Source: Labrenzia sp. THAF82 (GTDB taxonomy: Bacteria; Pseudomonadota; Alphaproteobacteria; Rhizobiales; Stappiaceae). Taken from it: 64,000 bases of DNA. Below, one piece after another: positions 38,611 through 46,862 of this stretch. The translations under genes and the position numbers were made by a program. Under the pieces are notes generated by a model. That model was not told the DNA's origin, made no database searches, and saw only the letters and a program-made list of their open reading frames with translations. Where the stretch lies: contig NZ_CP045354.1 of the NCBI RefSeq assembly GCF_009363435.1, forward strand, positions 1,516,501 to 1,580,500, read 5' to 3'. Position 1 is the stretch's first letter. The number at the start of each line of letters is the position of its first letter.

Positions 38611-39701
38611 ACCTTCCGGCAAAGATGAACGCCATGGTTCTGGAGGGTCACGGCGGTCTTGATCAATTGGTCTGGCACGAAGATTGGCCAGTTCCGGCGC
38701 CGTCGGATGGTGAAGTGTTGATCAAGGTCGGTGCCTGCGGTTTGAACAACACTGACGTCAACACTCGGTCCGGCTGGTATTCCAAGACCGTATCAGCTGC
38801 GACTACGGGCGGCGCATATGAAGAGTTTGATGAAAGCGATCCGACCTGGGGTGGTCGACCGATCACCTTTCCGCGCATACAAGGAGCCGATGCTGTCGGG
38901 GTTGTGGTTGATTTGGGTAACGGAGCGCCTCAAAACCTTCTAGGCCAACGTGTGCTTGTCGATTGCTGGCTGCGCGACTGGTCGGATCCAAAGAACCGCG
39001 ACAAGACCGGATATTTCGGCTCTGAAATTGACGGTGGTTATGCCCAATACACAAAGGTCGATGCGAAAAACGTTGTTGCCATCAATTCGTCGCTAAGCGA
39101 TGCGGAATTGGCGACCTTCTCCTGTTCCTACACGACCGCTGAAGGCATGCTGAGTCGAGCGGCAGTGGGCGCAGACGACACGGTTCTGATCGCCGGTGCA
39201 TCCGGGGGCGTTGGCACAGCGCTGATCCAACTGGCCAAACGGCGCGGTGCCACGGTCATTGGACTTGCGTCCATTTCGAAGCATGAAATTGTCAAGGAAC
39301 TTGGCGCAGACGTCGTTCTGGAGCGTGCGCCGGAGGACCTTAAGGCCGCGCTCAATTCGGCGATCGGCAGTCAGACTGTTTCTGTCGTCGCCGACATTGT
39401 CGGCGGAGACCACTGGCCATCGCTGATCGACGCGCTTGAAAGAGGCGGACGGTATACGTGTTCCGGGGCAATCGCCGGCCCGATCGTCGACTTCGATCTA
39501 AGGACTTTCTATTTGCGAGATCTGACCTTTACCGGTTCAACCGTAGTCGCGCCGCATATCTTCGGTGACCTGGTGGGCTATATCGAACGGGAGGAAATCC
39601 GGCCTGTTCTGGCCGCCACCTATCCCTTGAAGGATTTCCATGCTGCGCAGACGGCCTTTATCGACAAGAAACACGCAGGCAACATTGTGGTGGTGCCGTG
39701 A
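38607..39701 (+). CDS. MDR-superfamily oxidoreductase (quinone oxidoreductase-like)
   Basis: 364 residues. The N-terminal GroES-like domain shows VLIKVGACGLNNTDVNTRSGWYS, with Asn where the catalytic zinc Cys would be, so zinc-free catalysis is likely. The Rossmann site is VLIAGASGGVGTALIQLAKRRGATVIG (read in part). C-terminal YPLKDFHAAQTAFIDKKHAGNIVVVP is the usual end. It reduces or oxidises an enone, aldehyde or alcohol with NAD(P)H. It overlaps the flavoprotein stop (ATGA at 38607-38610) and the next gene (GTGA at 39698-39701). Confidence 0.87.
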   Translation: MNLPAKMNAMVLEGHGGLDQLVWHEDWPVPAPSDGEVLIKVGACGLNNTDVNTRSGWYSKTVSAATTGGAYEEFDESDPTWGGRPITFPRIQGADAVGVVVDLGNGAPQNLLGQRVLVDCWLRDWSDPKNRDKTGYFGSEIDGGYAQYTKVDAKNVVAINSSLSDAELATFSCSYTTAEGMLSRAAVGADDTVLIAGASGGVGTALIQLAKRRGATVIGLASISKHEIVKELGADVVLERAPEDLKAALNSAIGSQTVSVVADIVGGDHWPSLIDALERGGRYTCSGAIAGPIVDFDLRTFYLRDLTFTGSTVVAPHIFGDLVGYIEREEIRPVLAATYPLKDFHAAQTAFIDKKHAGNIVVVP

Positions 39702-40822
39702 AAAGCATGAAGATCACTTGCATTACTGTCTGGCAGGTCGCGTTGCCGCTGGCGAAACCTTACTGGTTGTCCGGAGGGCGACTGAAATTTGAGGAAATCG
39801 ACAGCACGTTTATCCGTATCGAAACGGATGAGGGTCTTGTCGGTTGGGGCGAAGGCTGCCCCTGGGGCCATACCTATCTGCCCGCTTATGGCGATGGACT
39901 GAGAGCTGCACTTGGCATCCTCGCTCCTGCACTGATCGGGCGGGATCCACGCGCGTTGAGTGACATCAACCGGACGATGGACGTCCAACTGCCGGGTCAT
40001 CCTTACGCAAAAGCGCCCCTCGACATTGCCTGTTGGGACCTGCTCGGCAAATCGTTCGAACTGCCGTTGTGGACGTTGCTGGGCACGGAAACACCGGCTG
40101 CGGTCGCCGTAAACTCTTCCATATCGACCGGCTCACCGGACGAAATGATTGCCGATATCATGGCCGCGAGCGAAAAAGGATATCGCACCCATTCTGCCAA
40201 AATCGGCGGGCAGGACTTTGCCGCTGATATCGAACGTATCGAGGCAATCTCGGCGTCTTTGAAACAAGGCGAAGAGGTGACTTTCGATGTCAATCGAGCC
40301 TGGACACCGGGCGTTGCGCTGCAGGTTCTGAACGCAGTCAAAGCGCGCGACTGGATCGAGCAACCATGCGAAACGCTGGAACAGTCTGCATCCGTTGCAG
40401 CCAGGGTTCCACAGCCGATCATGCTCGACGAGTGCCTGCATACGTTTCAGGATCATCTTGATGCCTGGAGACTGGGGGCTTGCCAGGGCGTGAAGGTCAA
40501 ACCCAATCGTGTCGGCGGGCTGACACGTGCCCGGCAAATTCGCGACTTCGGTGTCTCGGTCGGTTGGCAAATGCACATAGAAGACACTGGCGGTAGCGCG
40601 TTTGCAGATACGGCAAGTTTGCATCTTGCTGCCTCGACACCTGACGCCAACCGATTGGCAAGCTGGCTTTGTCACGCGCATCTTGCACACGACCCGGTGC
40701 CAGGCCAGGGCGGGCGCAACGTGGATGGGTTCGTCACCCTCAACGATACGCCAGGTGTTGGAGTTGTTCCTGATCCTGACCGACTTGGCAAACCTGTTGC
40801 GGTCTATGGGGGTGGGCGGTGA
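39698..40822 (+). CDS. Mandelate racemase/muconate lactonizing enzyme-family protein, copy 1
   Basis: 374 residues from GTG 39698 or 371 from ATG 39707. Enolase-superfamily barrel: catalytic Lys in HSAKIGG, metal ligands in TFDVNRAW, WIEQPCE and LDECLH, the second catalytic Lys region GVKVKPNRVGGL, and HIEDTGG. Members abstract the alpha-proton of carboxylates and racemise, epimerise or dehydrate them. It is adjacent to a diverged paralogue. The nearest known biology is betaine epimerisation (HpbD, hydroxyproline betaine) with Rieske and GcvT-type demethylases, but the match is by pathway logic only. Confidence 0.88.
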   Translation: MKSMKITCITVWQVALPLAKPYWLSGGRLKFEEIDSTFIRIETDEGLVGWGEGCPWGHTYLPAYGDGLRAALGILAPALIGRDPRALSDINRTMDVQLPGHPYAKAPLDIACWDLLGKSFELPLWTLLGTETPAAVAVNSSISTGSPDEMIADIMAASEKGYRTHSAKIGGQDFAADIERIEAISASLKQGEEVTFDVNRAWTPGVALQVLNAVKARDWIEQPCETLEQSASVAARVPQPIMLDECLHTFQDHLDAWRLGACQGVKVKPNRVGGLTRARQIRDFGVSVGWQMHIEDTGGSAFADTASLHLAASTPDANRLASWLCHAHLAHDPVPGQGGRNVDGFVTLNDTPGVGVVPDPDRLGKPVAVYGGGR

Positions 40823-41943
40823 CCAATTTTCCAGACATTCGCATCTCTGCTTTGACCCTGTGGCGAGTGCCCCTGACAAGTCATGAGACGTATTACATGG
40901 CGTCCGGAAAAACCTGTGCCACGGTCGACAGCATGGTCCTTCGCATCGACACGGACACCGGGCTTTCCGGCTGGGGCGAGGTTTGTCCGATCCCGCACTA
41001 TCTGCCTGCATATGCACGCGGCGTTGCCCCGGCGCTTGAGGAATTGGCCCCTGTCCTTATCGGTTCGAACCCGGTCGGGGTCGAGGCCCTGATGACGGCC
41101 TGCCGGTCTCATCTTCAAGGGCATCGTTATGCGCAATCTGCTATCGATATCGCACTTTGGGACCTGACGGGCAAAGCCTGCGGAGTGCCGGTTTATACGC
41201 TGCTTGGTGGCCGGCAATGCTCTGACCTGCCGCTCTATCATTCCATAACCTGCATAGACCCTGATGAGATGGCACGAATGGCACAGGAGGCGATTGCGTC
41301 CGGTATGCGCCAGATCCAGGTCAAACTTGGAGCGGATGATGACTGGCAGGCAGACGTCTGCCGCCTGAGAAAGGTTCGGGAAGCCGTTGGTGGCGGTGCA
41401 CTGGTCTATGGGGACTGGAACTGCGGTGCCACTAGGCTTGACGCGACACGTGTCGGCCGGGCGGTCGCGGATTTGGATCTCATGCTGGAACAGCCTTGCG
41501 CGACTTTGGAAGAATGCACTGCCGTCAGAGCCGCGACAGGACTTCCGATGAAGCTCGACGAAAATGCACATGACATGGCAACACTACTCAAGGCCTACGA
41601 GCTTGGCTGCATGGATGCTGTCGCTTTGAAGCTCAGCAAGTTTGGTGGCATTACCGAACTACGCCGGGCAAGGGATCTCTGTCTGCACTTTGGGGCGAAG
41701 ATGTGCGTCGAAGACACTTGGGGGTCTGACATCGCAACAGCTGCCGCTTTGCATGTTGCAGCAGCAACGCCGCCAAGCTCGATCATGAATGTGTGTGATC
41801 TGTCGGGTTATGTCACTCCACGTCTTGACCCGGAAGCGCCAAGCCGCAACAACGGTCGACTTGCACCGCCGCAAGGACCGGGGCTCGGTGTTTGGCCAAA
41901 TGCGGACGACCTCGGCGACCCGGTTCTTTCCCTTGCCGCATAA
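40819..41943 (+). CDS. Mandelate racemase/muconate lactonizing enzyme-family protein, copy 2
   Basis: 374 residues from a GTG overlapping the stop of copy 1 (GTGA). Barrel features: QVKLGADDD (catalytic Lys), YGDWNCGA, LEQPCAT and LDENAHD as metal-ligand strands, then ALKLSKFGGI and CVEDTWGSD. Compared by eye with copy 1 it shares the fold and spacing but differs at active-site flanks: EN instead of EC in the third ligand strand and TW instead of TG in the terminal motif. The two are therefore unlikely to be simple duplicates and may treat successive or stereochemically different substrates. C-terminal RLAPPQGPGLGVWPN is typical of the family. Confidence 0.88.
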   Translation: MTNFPDIRISALTLWRVPLTSHETYYMASGKTCATVDSMVLRIDTDTGLSGWGEVCPIPHYLPAYARGVAPALEELAPVLIGSNPVGVEALMTACRSHLQGHRYAQSAIDIALWDLTGKACGVPVYTLLGGRQCSDLPLYHSITCIDPDEMARMAQEAIASGMRQIQVKLGADDDWQADVCRLRKVREAVGGGALVYGDWNCGATRLDATRVGRAVADLDLMLEQPCATLEECTAVRAATGLPMKLDENAHDMATLLKAYELGCMDAVALKLSKFGGITELRRARDLCLHFGAKMCVEDTWGSDIATAAALHVAAATPPSSIMNVCDLSGYVTPRLDPEAPSRNNGRLAPPQGPGLGVWPNADDLGDPVLSLAA

Positions 41944-41971
41944 TTGAAATCTGGCCGAAGGAGGCCACGCG

Positions 41972-43249
41972 ATGAAGACCTCGATTTCTCAAAAAGACTG
42001 GACGGATCGTGCTGCCAAAGTGTTGCCGGCGGCTGGTTTCGGAAACTTCGAACCTGGCATCGTTATTCGCGAAGGCAAGGGTTCGAGAGTGTGGGACGAG
42101 GACGGTGCAGAGTTTATTGACTACCTGATTGGCTCAGGCCCGATGTTGATCGGCCATGGTCATCCTGAAGTGCTGGAGGCTGTCGAAGAACAACTCGCAA
42201 AGGGCCTGACCTTCTTTACCAACAACGCTCGCGGCATCGAACTGGCCGAAGTGCTGGTAGAAGCCGTGCCGTGCGCCGACCAGATCCGGTATGTCTCGAC
42301 CGGAGGCGAGGCCGACATGTACGCCATGAGGCTAGCCCGGGCTCATACCGGACGGGACAAGATCCTCAAGTTCGAAGGCGGCTACCACGGCATGTCGGCG
42401 GAGGCTTTGATGAGCCTGTCGCCTAAAACTCTGGTCAACTTCCCGCAGGCCGTATCCGATACCGCCGGAACGCCGGACAGCGTTCGCGATGACATGTTGA
42501 TCGCACCATTCAACGACGCGGAGTTTGCCCGGCAGTTGATTGCGGAGCACGCCAATGACATTGCCTGCGTGATCGTTGAACCTTTGCAACGGCTTATCCC
42601 GCCAGAGCCGGGTTTTCTCGAAACGCTTCGTGAAGAGACTGAAAAACACGGTATCGTCTTGGTGTTCGATGAAGTCGTCACCGGGTTTCGGCTCGCCTAC
42701 GGTGGCGCGCAGGAGGCCTACGGTGTTGTTCCTGACCTGTGCACGCTGGGCAAAGTGATTGGCGGCGGTTTCCCCCTGGCTGCGGTTGCCGGGAAGAAGG
42801 AAATCATGGACCACTTCGACAGGTCAATTGTCGGAGACAAGGGGTTCACTTTCCAGATCGGCACGCTCAGCGGCAACCCTGTTGCCAGTGTCGCGGGGCT
42901 GAAGACATTGGAAATTCTCAAGCGCCCAGGGGCCTATGAGACCATCAGGAAACATGGTGAGCGGTTGATGGTTGCGCTTACCAATGCGCTGAACGGACAG
43001 GGTATCGCTCATCAAATCGTTGGCGATCCCGTGCTGTTCGACGTCGTCTTTACCGACACGCCAGTAAAGAATTACCGTGACGTTCTGAAAGGTGATGCAG
43101 ACAAGGCAAAAGTCTTCAATCAAAGCATGCGTTCGAGCGGAATACTGAAGCCTGACAGCAAACTCTATACGCATCTGGCATTGACGGAAGCCGATTTGGT
43201 TCAAACGGAAGTGGCGATGGAGACAGCTGCACGCGCACTGGTGGCCTGA
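41972..43249 (+). CDS. Class III PLP-dependent aminotransferase (GSA-aminomutase-like)
   Basis: 425 residues. Class III features: DYLIGSGPMLIGHGHPEVLEAV, YVSTGGEADMYAMRLARAHTGRDKILKFEGGYHG (read in parts), LVFDEVVTGFR, and the Schiff-base lysine in CTLGKVIGGGFPLA. It is close to glutamate-1-semialdehyde aminomutase-like transaminases that serve amino-acid catabolism. A strong GAAGGAGG site precedes the ATG. It is the last gene of the rightward arm, 28 bases after the second enolase-family gene. It would transaminate an amino acid (perhaps a demethylated product) to an oxo acid or semialdehyde that the ALDH could use. Confidence 0.9.
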   Translation: MKTSISQKDWTDRAAKVLPAAGFGNFEPGIVIREGKGSRVWDEDGAEFIDYLIGSGPMLIGHGHPEVLEAVEEQLAKGLTFFTNNARGIELAEVLVEAVPCADQIRYVSTGGEADMYAMRLARAHTGRDKILKFEGGYHGMSAEALMSLSPKTLVNFPQAVSDTAGTPDSVRDDMLIAPFNDAEFARQLIAEHANDIACVIVEPLQRLIPPEPGFLETLREETEKHGIVLVFDEVVTGFRLAYGGAQEAYGVVPDLCTLGKVIGGGFPLAAVAGKKEIMDHFDRSIVGDKGFTFQIGTLSGNPVASVAGLKTLEILKRPGAYETIRKHGERLMVALTNALNGQGIAHQIVGDPVLFDVVFTDTPVKNYRDVLKGDADKAKVFNQSMRSSGILKPDSKLYTHLALTEADLVQTEVAMETAARALVA

Positions 43250-43370
43250 TCTGATTCAGCATAATATCCGGCCTTGCACTTCGACCGTTCGTCTCAATCC
43301 GACGTGACCGCGTGTAGGGCCGCATAAGTCCGGACTTGAGAAAAACCGTCGATCGTACGGAGCCCGGCGG

Positions 43371-44624
43371 ATGCCAAAATGCTGCATCAGACTTCTCATT
43401 GGTCGTGTCTTTTTACCCGCCTTGGGTGTTTTTGGTGCTGTGGCCGCGAGTTTGGCTGCGTCAATGCCGGAGGGCGCAGGCGCTCCAGAAGAAAAGCGCG
43501 TCGACCTCAGAGACAAGATCGGCCAGATGATTGTGGTCGGATTTCTGGGAGACCGGCCTGAAGCGGCTGGGTTTCAAAAGGTCCGCGGGCAACTTCAATC
43601 CGGTGCAATTGGCGGCGTTCTTTATCTTGGACGCAATCTTCGGGACCAAGAAACCGTGCGCCGGATGAATGGCGCACTTCGGAGCGCAAGTCCTTCCCGG
43701 ATGCCGGCGTTGATCGCAATTGATCAGGAAGGGGGTGTTGTCCAGCGCCTCAAACGCCACCACGGATTTCCGCAAACACCATCGGCAAAACAGATCGCAA
43801 AGCAGTCAAGTTTGTCCGATGCCGTCGATGCTTATGGTGTGCTCGCCGCAGGACTTGAAGAGTGGGGATTCACACTTAACCTCGGCCCGGTCGTGGATGT
43901 GGACATCAATCCGCGCAATCCGATCATTGGTCGACTTGGCCGTTCCTATTCTCGTGATCCGGACCGCGTTGCAGCCTATGGCGGAGCATTTGTCGAGGCG
44001 CACCGCAGGCATGGCGTCCTGACTGCTTTGAAGCATTTTCCAGGCCACGGGTCGAGCCGCCGGGACAGTCACAAAGGCGCGGTTGATGTTTCACGAAGCT
44101 GGTCGGAAAAGGAACTTGAGCCCTTTCGCAAGCTGATTGATGAGGACCGGGCAGATATCATCATGACTGCCCATGTCATCAATCGAAAACTGCAGGGCAA
44201 GGGCGAAAGAGGCCCGGTGTCGCTTTCGCAAGTCGTCTTGTCCAGCGTCTTGCGTGAAGATCTCGGATTTGGCGGCGTCATCATGTCGGACGATTTGCAG
44301 ATGGATGCCATTCGTCGAAATCATTCCCTGAAAGATGCTGTTGTAAAGGCAGTTGCCGGGGGAACGGATATTCTTCTGTTTGCCAACGACAAACGACCGG
44401 ACCCGGACATCCCCTTAAAAGTGGCTGACATTCTGCTTGAGGCATCCGCAAAAGACCCGGAATTGGCCCAAAAGATCATCGCCGCTCATGACAGAATTGT
44501 TGCCCTTAAGGCCCGACTTGGCAGTGCGTCCACATTTGCGCTTGCCTCCTCCAGCGATCTTGAAGCGTGGCTTTCGGAAATTGCGCCGGACCCGGATCGC
44601 TGTACGTTGCAAAACGTTCAATAA
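43371..44624 (+). CDS. Glycoside hydrolase family 3 protein (NagZ-like), probably exported
   Basis: 417 residues. It begins with a hydrophobic leader (CIRLLIGRVFLPALGVFGAVAASLAA), then the GH3 N-terminal barrel: QMIVVGFLGD, ALIAIDQEGGVVQRLK, NLGPVVDVDINPRNPIIG, KHFPGHGSSRRDSHKG with the mobile catalytic His loop, and the nucleophile Asp in GVIMSDDLQMDA. These are NagZ (beta-N-acetylhexosaminidase) features. Gram-negative NagZ is cytoplasmic and recycles muropeptides; the leader suggests a periplasmic or membrane-tethered version. Its tail overlaps the convergent TRAP gene by seven bases. Confidence 0.85.
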   Translation: MPKCCIRLLIGRVFLPALGVFGAVAASLAASMPEGAGAPEEKRVDLRDKIGQMIVVGFLGDRPEAAGFQKVRGQLQSGAIGGVLYLGRNLRDQETVRRMNGALRSASPSRMPALIAIDQEGGVVQRLKRHHGFPQTPSAKQIAKQSSLSDAVDAYGVLAAGLEEWGFTLNLGPVVDVDINPRNPIIGRLGRSYSRDPDRVAAYGGAFVEAHRRHGVLTALKHFPGHGSSRRDSHKGAVDVSRSWSEKELEPFRKLIDEDRADIIMTAHVINRKLQGKGERGPVSLSQVVLSSVLREDLGFGGVIMSDDLQMDAIRRNHSLKDAVVKAVAGGTDILLFANDKRPDPDIPLKVADILLEASAKDPELAQKIIAAHDRIVALKARLGSASTFALASSSDLEAWLSEIAPDPDRCTLQNVQ

Positions 44625-46168
44625 AGCCAGCGCGGGAGCCAAGTCGCGATGATCGGGAAAAACCAGAGGATCGCGACGGCAACAATCTGCAATCCGATGA
44701 ACGGAACCACACCGCGATAGATTTGACCCGTCGTGATTTCCTTCGGAGCCGCACCACGCAGATAAAAGAGCGAAAAGCCGAAAGGTGGCGTCAAGAACGA
44801 GGTTTGCAGATTGATCGCGATCAGCACGGTCAGCCAGATCGGGTCGATCCCCATCAGGATGAGGGGCGGGATCAGAACCGGCAGCAGGATCACGGAAATC
44901 TCGACGAAATCGAGAAAGAAACCGAGAATGAAGACAAAAAGCATCGCGAAAATCAGCGCGCCGGTTGGGCCACCCGGCATTTCGTTCAGCAATGCATGAA
45001 CGCGATCTTCGCCACCCAGACCGACAAAGACGAGCGAGAAGAAACTTGCCATCAAGATGGTGGCAAAAATCATCGACGTGACAGTCAATGTCGACAGGAG
45101 CGAGGCTTTCAAAAGCCCGTCCGAAAATGCCGCCTTCAGAATGCGAAGGACTACGCCGAGGGCAAAGAGAGCCAATCCTGCATAGAGCGCGGCAAGCACA
45201 TACCCGCCGATGGACGTGTCGGACCGTTGCAGGCGGACAGGAAGCAGCGAAGCGGCGACAGCAAGGACAAGAAGCGCACCGGTTGCCAATACGATCAGTC
45301 GTACTGAAATGCCAAGTCTGCGACCGGCAAGAAGGATGGCACCGATGGCCCCGACCGACGCTGCTTCGTTCGGAGACGCGATGCCGCCAAGAATGGACCC
45401 GAGCACGGCGATGATAAGAAGGATGGGTGGAACCACAGCTCCTGCGATTTCGGCTGAAGACGGCGGAGCAACATGTTCCTTCATGGCCGGGGCGTCCTTG
45501 GGAAACAAGGCGGCTCGTCCGATGATGTAGACACAATAGACGGCGACCAACAGCAGACCCGGCACCATTGCGGCGGCAAAGGTCTGACCGACCGAGATTG
45601 TCTCGATGGTGAACTTGCCTTGTGCGTATTGTGCCTGTTGGAACGCATTCGACATCACATCGGCGAGAATGATCAGCAGTGTCGATGGCGGAATGATCTG
45701 TCCAAGCGTTCCGGCTGTGCAGACCATTCCGGAGGCAAGCTTCGGGTCATAGCCATTGCGCAGCATGGTCGGCAACGCGATCAGTCCCATGGCGACAACG
45801 GTTGCACCGACAATGCCAGTGGAGGCGGCAAGTAATGCTCCGACCAGAACGACCGATACGCCGAGGCCACCGTTCATCTTTCCGAAAAGACGCCCCATGG
45901 TTTCCAGGAGGTCCTCGGCGATGCGGCTCTTTTCCAGGATGACACCCATCAGCACGAACAGCGGAATTGCGGTCAGAACCGGATTGGTCAGAACGCCGAA
46001 GAAACGCTGGCCCATCGCGCCCATCAACTGAATGTTGAAGTCACCGAGAAACCATCCGAGCAACGCAAAGCCAGTCGCGACACCTGCGATTGTGAACGCT
46101 ACTGGATAACCGAGCAGGATGAAGGCGATCAACGCGCCGAACATGATCAGATCGAGCGGCAGGCTCAT
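44618..46168 (-). CDS. TRAP transporter large permease (DctM-like)
   Basis: 516 residues from ATG 46168 (MSLPLDLIMFGALIAFILLGYPVAF); a longer frame exists but overlaps dctQ. Many TM helices in the DctM pattern, for example PLFVLMGVILEKSRIAEDLL, GMVCTAGTLGQIIPPSTLLIILAD and PFGFSLFYLRGAAPKE. It is longer than the usual 430 residues: about 80-100 extra residues with several extra TM helices lie in the middle, as seen in some TRAP families. Coupled Na+ import with the DctQ/DctP partners. The start overlaps the dctQ stop (ATGA). Confidence 0.88.
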   Translation of the reverse strand: MSLPLDLIMFGALIAFILLGYPVAFTIAGVATGFALLGWFLGDFNIQLMGAMGQRFFGVLTNPVLTAIPLFVLMGVILEKSRIAEDLLETMGRLFGKMNGGLGVSVVLVGALLAASTGIVGATVVAMGLIALPTMLRNGYDPKLASGMVCTAGTLGQIIPPSTLLIILADVMSNAFQQAQYAQGKFTIETISVGQTFAAAMVPGLLLVAVYCVYIIGRAALFPKDAPAMKEHVAPPSSAEIAGAVVPPILLIIAVLGSILGGIASPNEAASVGAIGAILLAGRRLGISVRLIVLATGALLVLAVAASLLPVRLQRSDTSIGGYVLAALYAGLALFALGVVLRILKAAFSDGLLKASLLSTLTVTSMIFATILMASFFSLVFVGLGGEDRVHALLNEMPGGPTGALIFAMLFVFILGFFLDFVEISVILLPVLIPPLILMGIDPIWLTVLIAINLQTSFLTPPFGFSLFYLRGAAPKEITTGQIYRGVVPFIGLQIVAVAILWFFPIIATWLPRWLY

Positions 46169-46668
46169 GCGTTTGCGCCCTTCAGTTTCTGAAGGTCGCG
46201 CAAAAACGCGGCCAAACCCTGGATCAGCAACAAGATGCAATAAGCGGGAATGAGTGATTTCAGCAAGAAGGAGGCAGGTATACCGCCAACGGAAATCGCT
46301 CCTTCCAAAATGGCCCAACTGCCGCGCACGGTCGGCCAGGAAAACCAGACCAGAACGATCAGGGCCGGGGTCAACAGGAAGAGATGACCGAACAGATCAA
46401 TCCAGGCCTGTCGACGCTCATCGAGCTTGGCGTAGAAGATGTCGACCCGTACATGAGCATTGACGAGAAAGGTATAACCGGCGCCCAGCATGAAAATGGA
46501 CGCATGAAAATAGAGCACACCCTCATCCAGAAAAATGTAGCTGAAGCCGAAGACGTACCGCAGCAGAACGATTACGAATTGCAAAAGCAGCATGCCGAGC
46601 GCGGCCCAGCATAATATGTGGCCGATGACAGAATTGACGCGCTCAAGCGCGCCCGCCAGTTTGTCCAT
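46165..46668 (-). CDS. TRAP transporter small permease (DctQ-like)
   Basis: 167 residues with four TM helices, starting MDKLAGALERVNSVIGHILCWAALG. The conserved DctQ core is FLDEGVLYFHASIFMLGAGYTFLVNAHVRVDIFYAKL (in parts: HASIFMLGAGYTFLVN, HVRVDIFY). It bridges the binding protein and the large permease. It lies 194 bases after dctP, with a strong hairpin in between, and is coupled with dctM. Confidence 0.87.
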   Translation of the reverse strand: MDKLAGALERVNSVIGHILCWAALGMLLLQFVIVLLRYVFGFSYIFLDEGVLYFHASIFMLGAGYTFLVNAHVRVDIFYAKLDERRQAWIDLFGHLFLLTPALIVLVWFSWPTVRGSWAILEGAISVGGIPASFLLKSLIPAYCILLLIQGLAAFLRDLQKLKGANA

Positions 46669-46812
46669 CGCGGTCGCCCTGCCTTTTTCAATTGGTTGGG
46701 ATCGTGCTTTTCCAAGCCTGAATTAGGACGGGAAATCTTGCCGATTGTCACCCTTCATTTTTTCAAACAACGGGCCTGCTGTCCTTAAACGAGACATTTG
46801 AAAAGAGTTGGC

Positions 46813-46850
46813 CACGCCGGTGGGAAGACGTGTTCCTGTCCACCGGCGTG
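46813..46850 (-). terminator. Hairpin between dctP and dctQ
   Basis: CACGCCGGTGG (46813-46823) and CCACCGGCGTG (46840-46850) form a perfect 11-pair stem with a 16-base loop. On the minus strand it is followed by CCAACTCTTTTC, a weak U-run. Placed 13 bases after the dctP stop, it is a likely partial terminator that keeps binding protein in excess of the permeases. Confidence 0.6.
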
Positions 46851-46862
46851 TTCCTTGCCACG

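Noticed and set aside
30619..43249. Direct assignment as a homarine or hydroxyproline-betaine operon
   Set aside because: Only the general enzyme classes agree; I cannot match gene order or specific homologues, so the substrate is left open.
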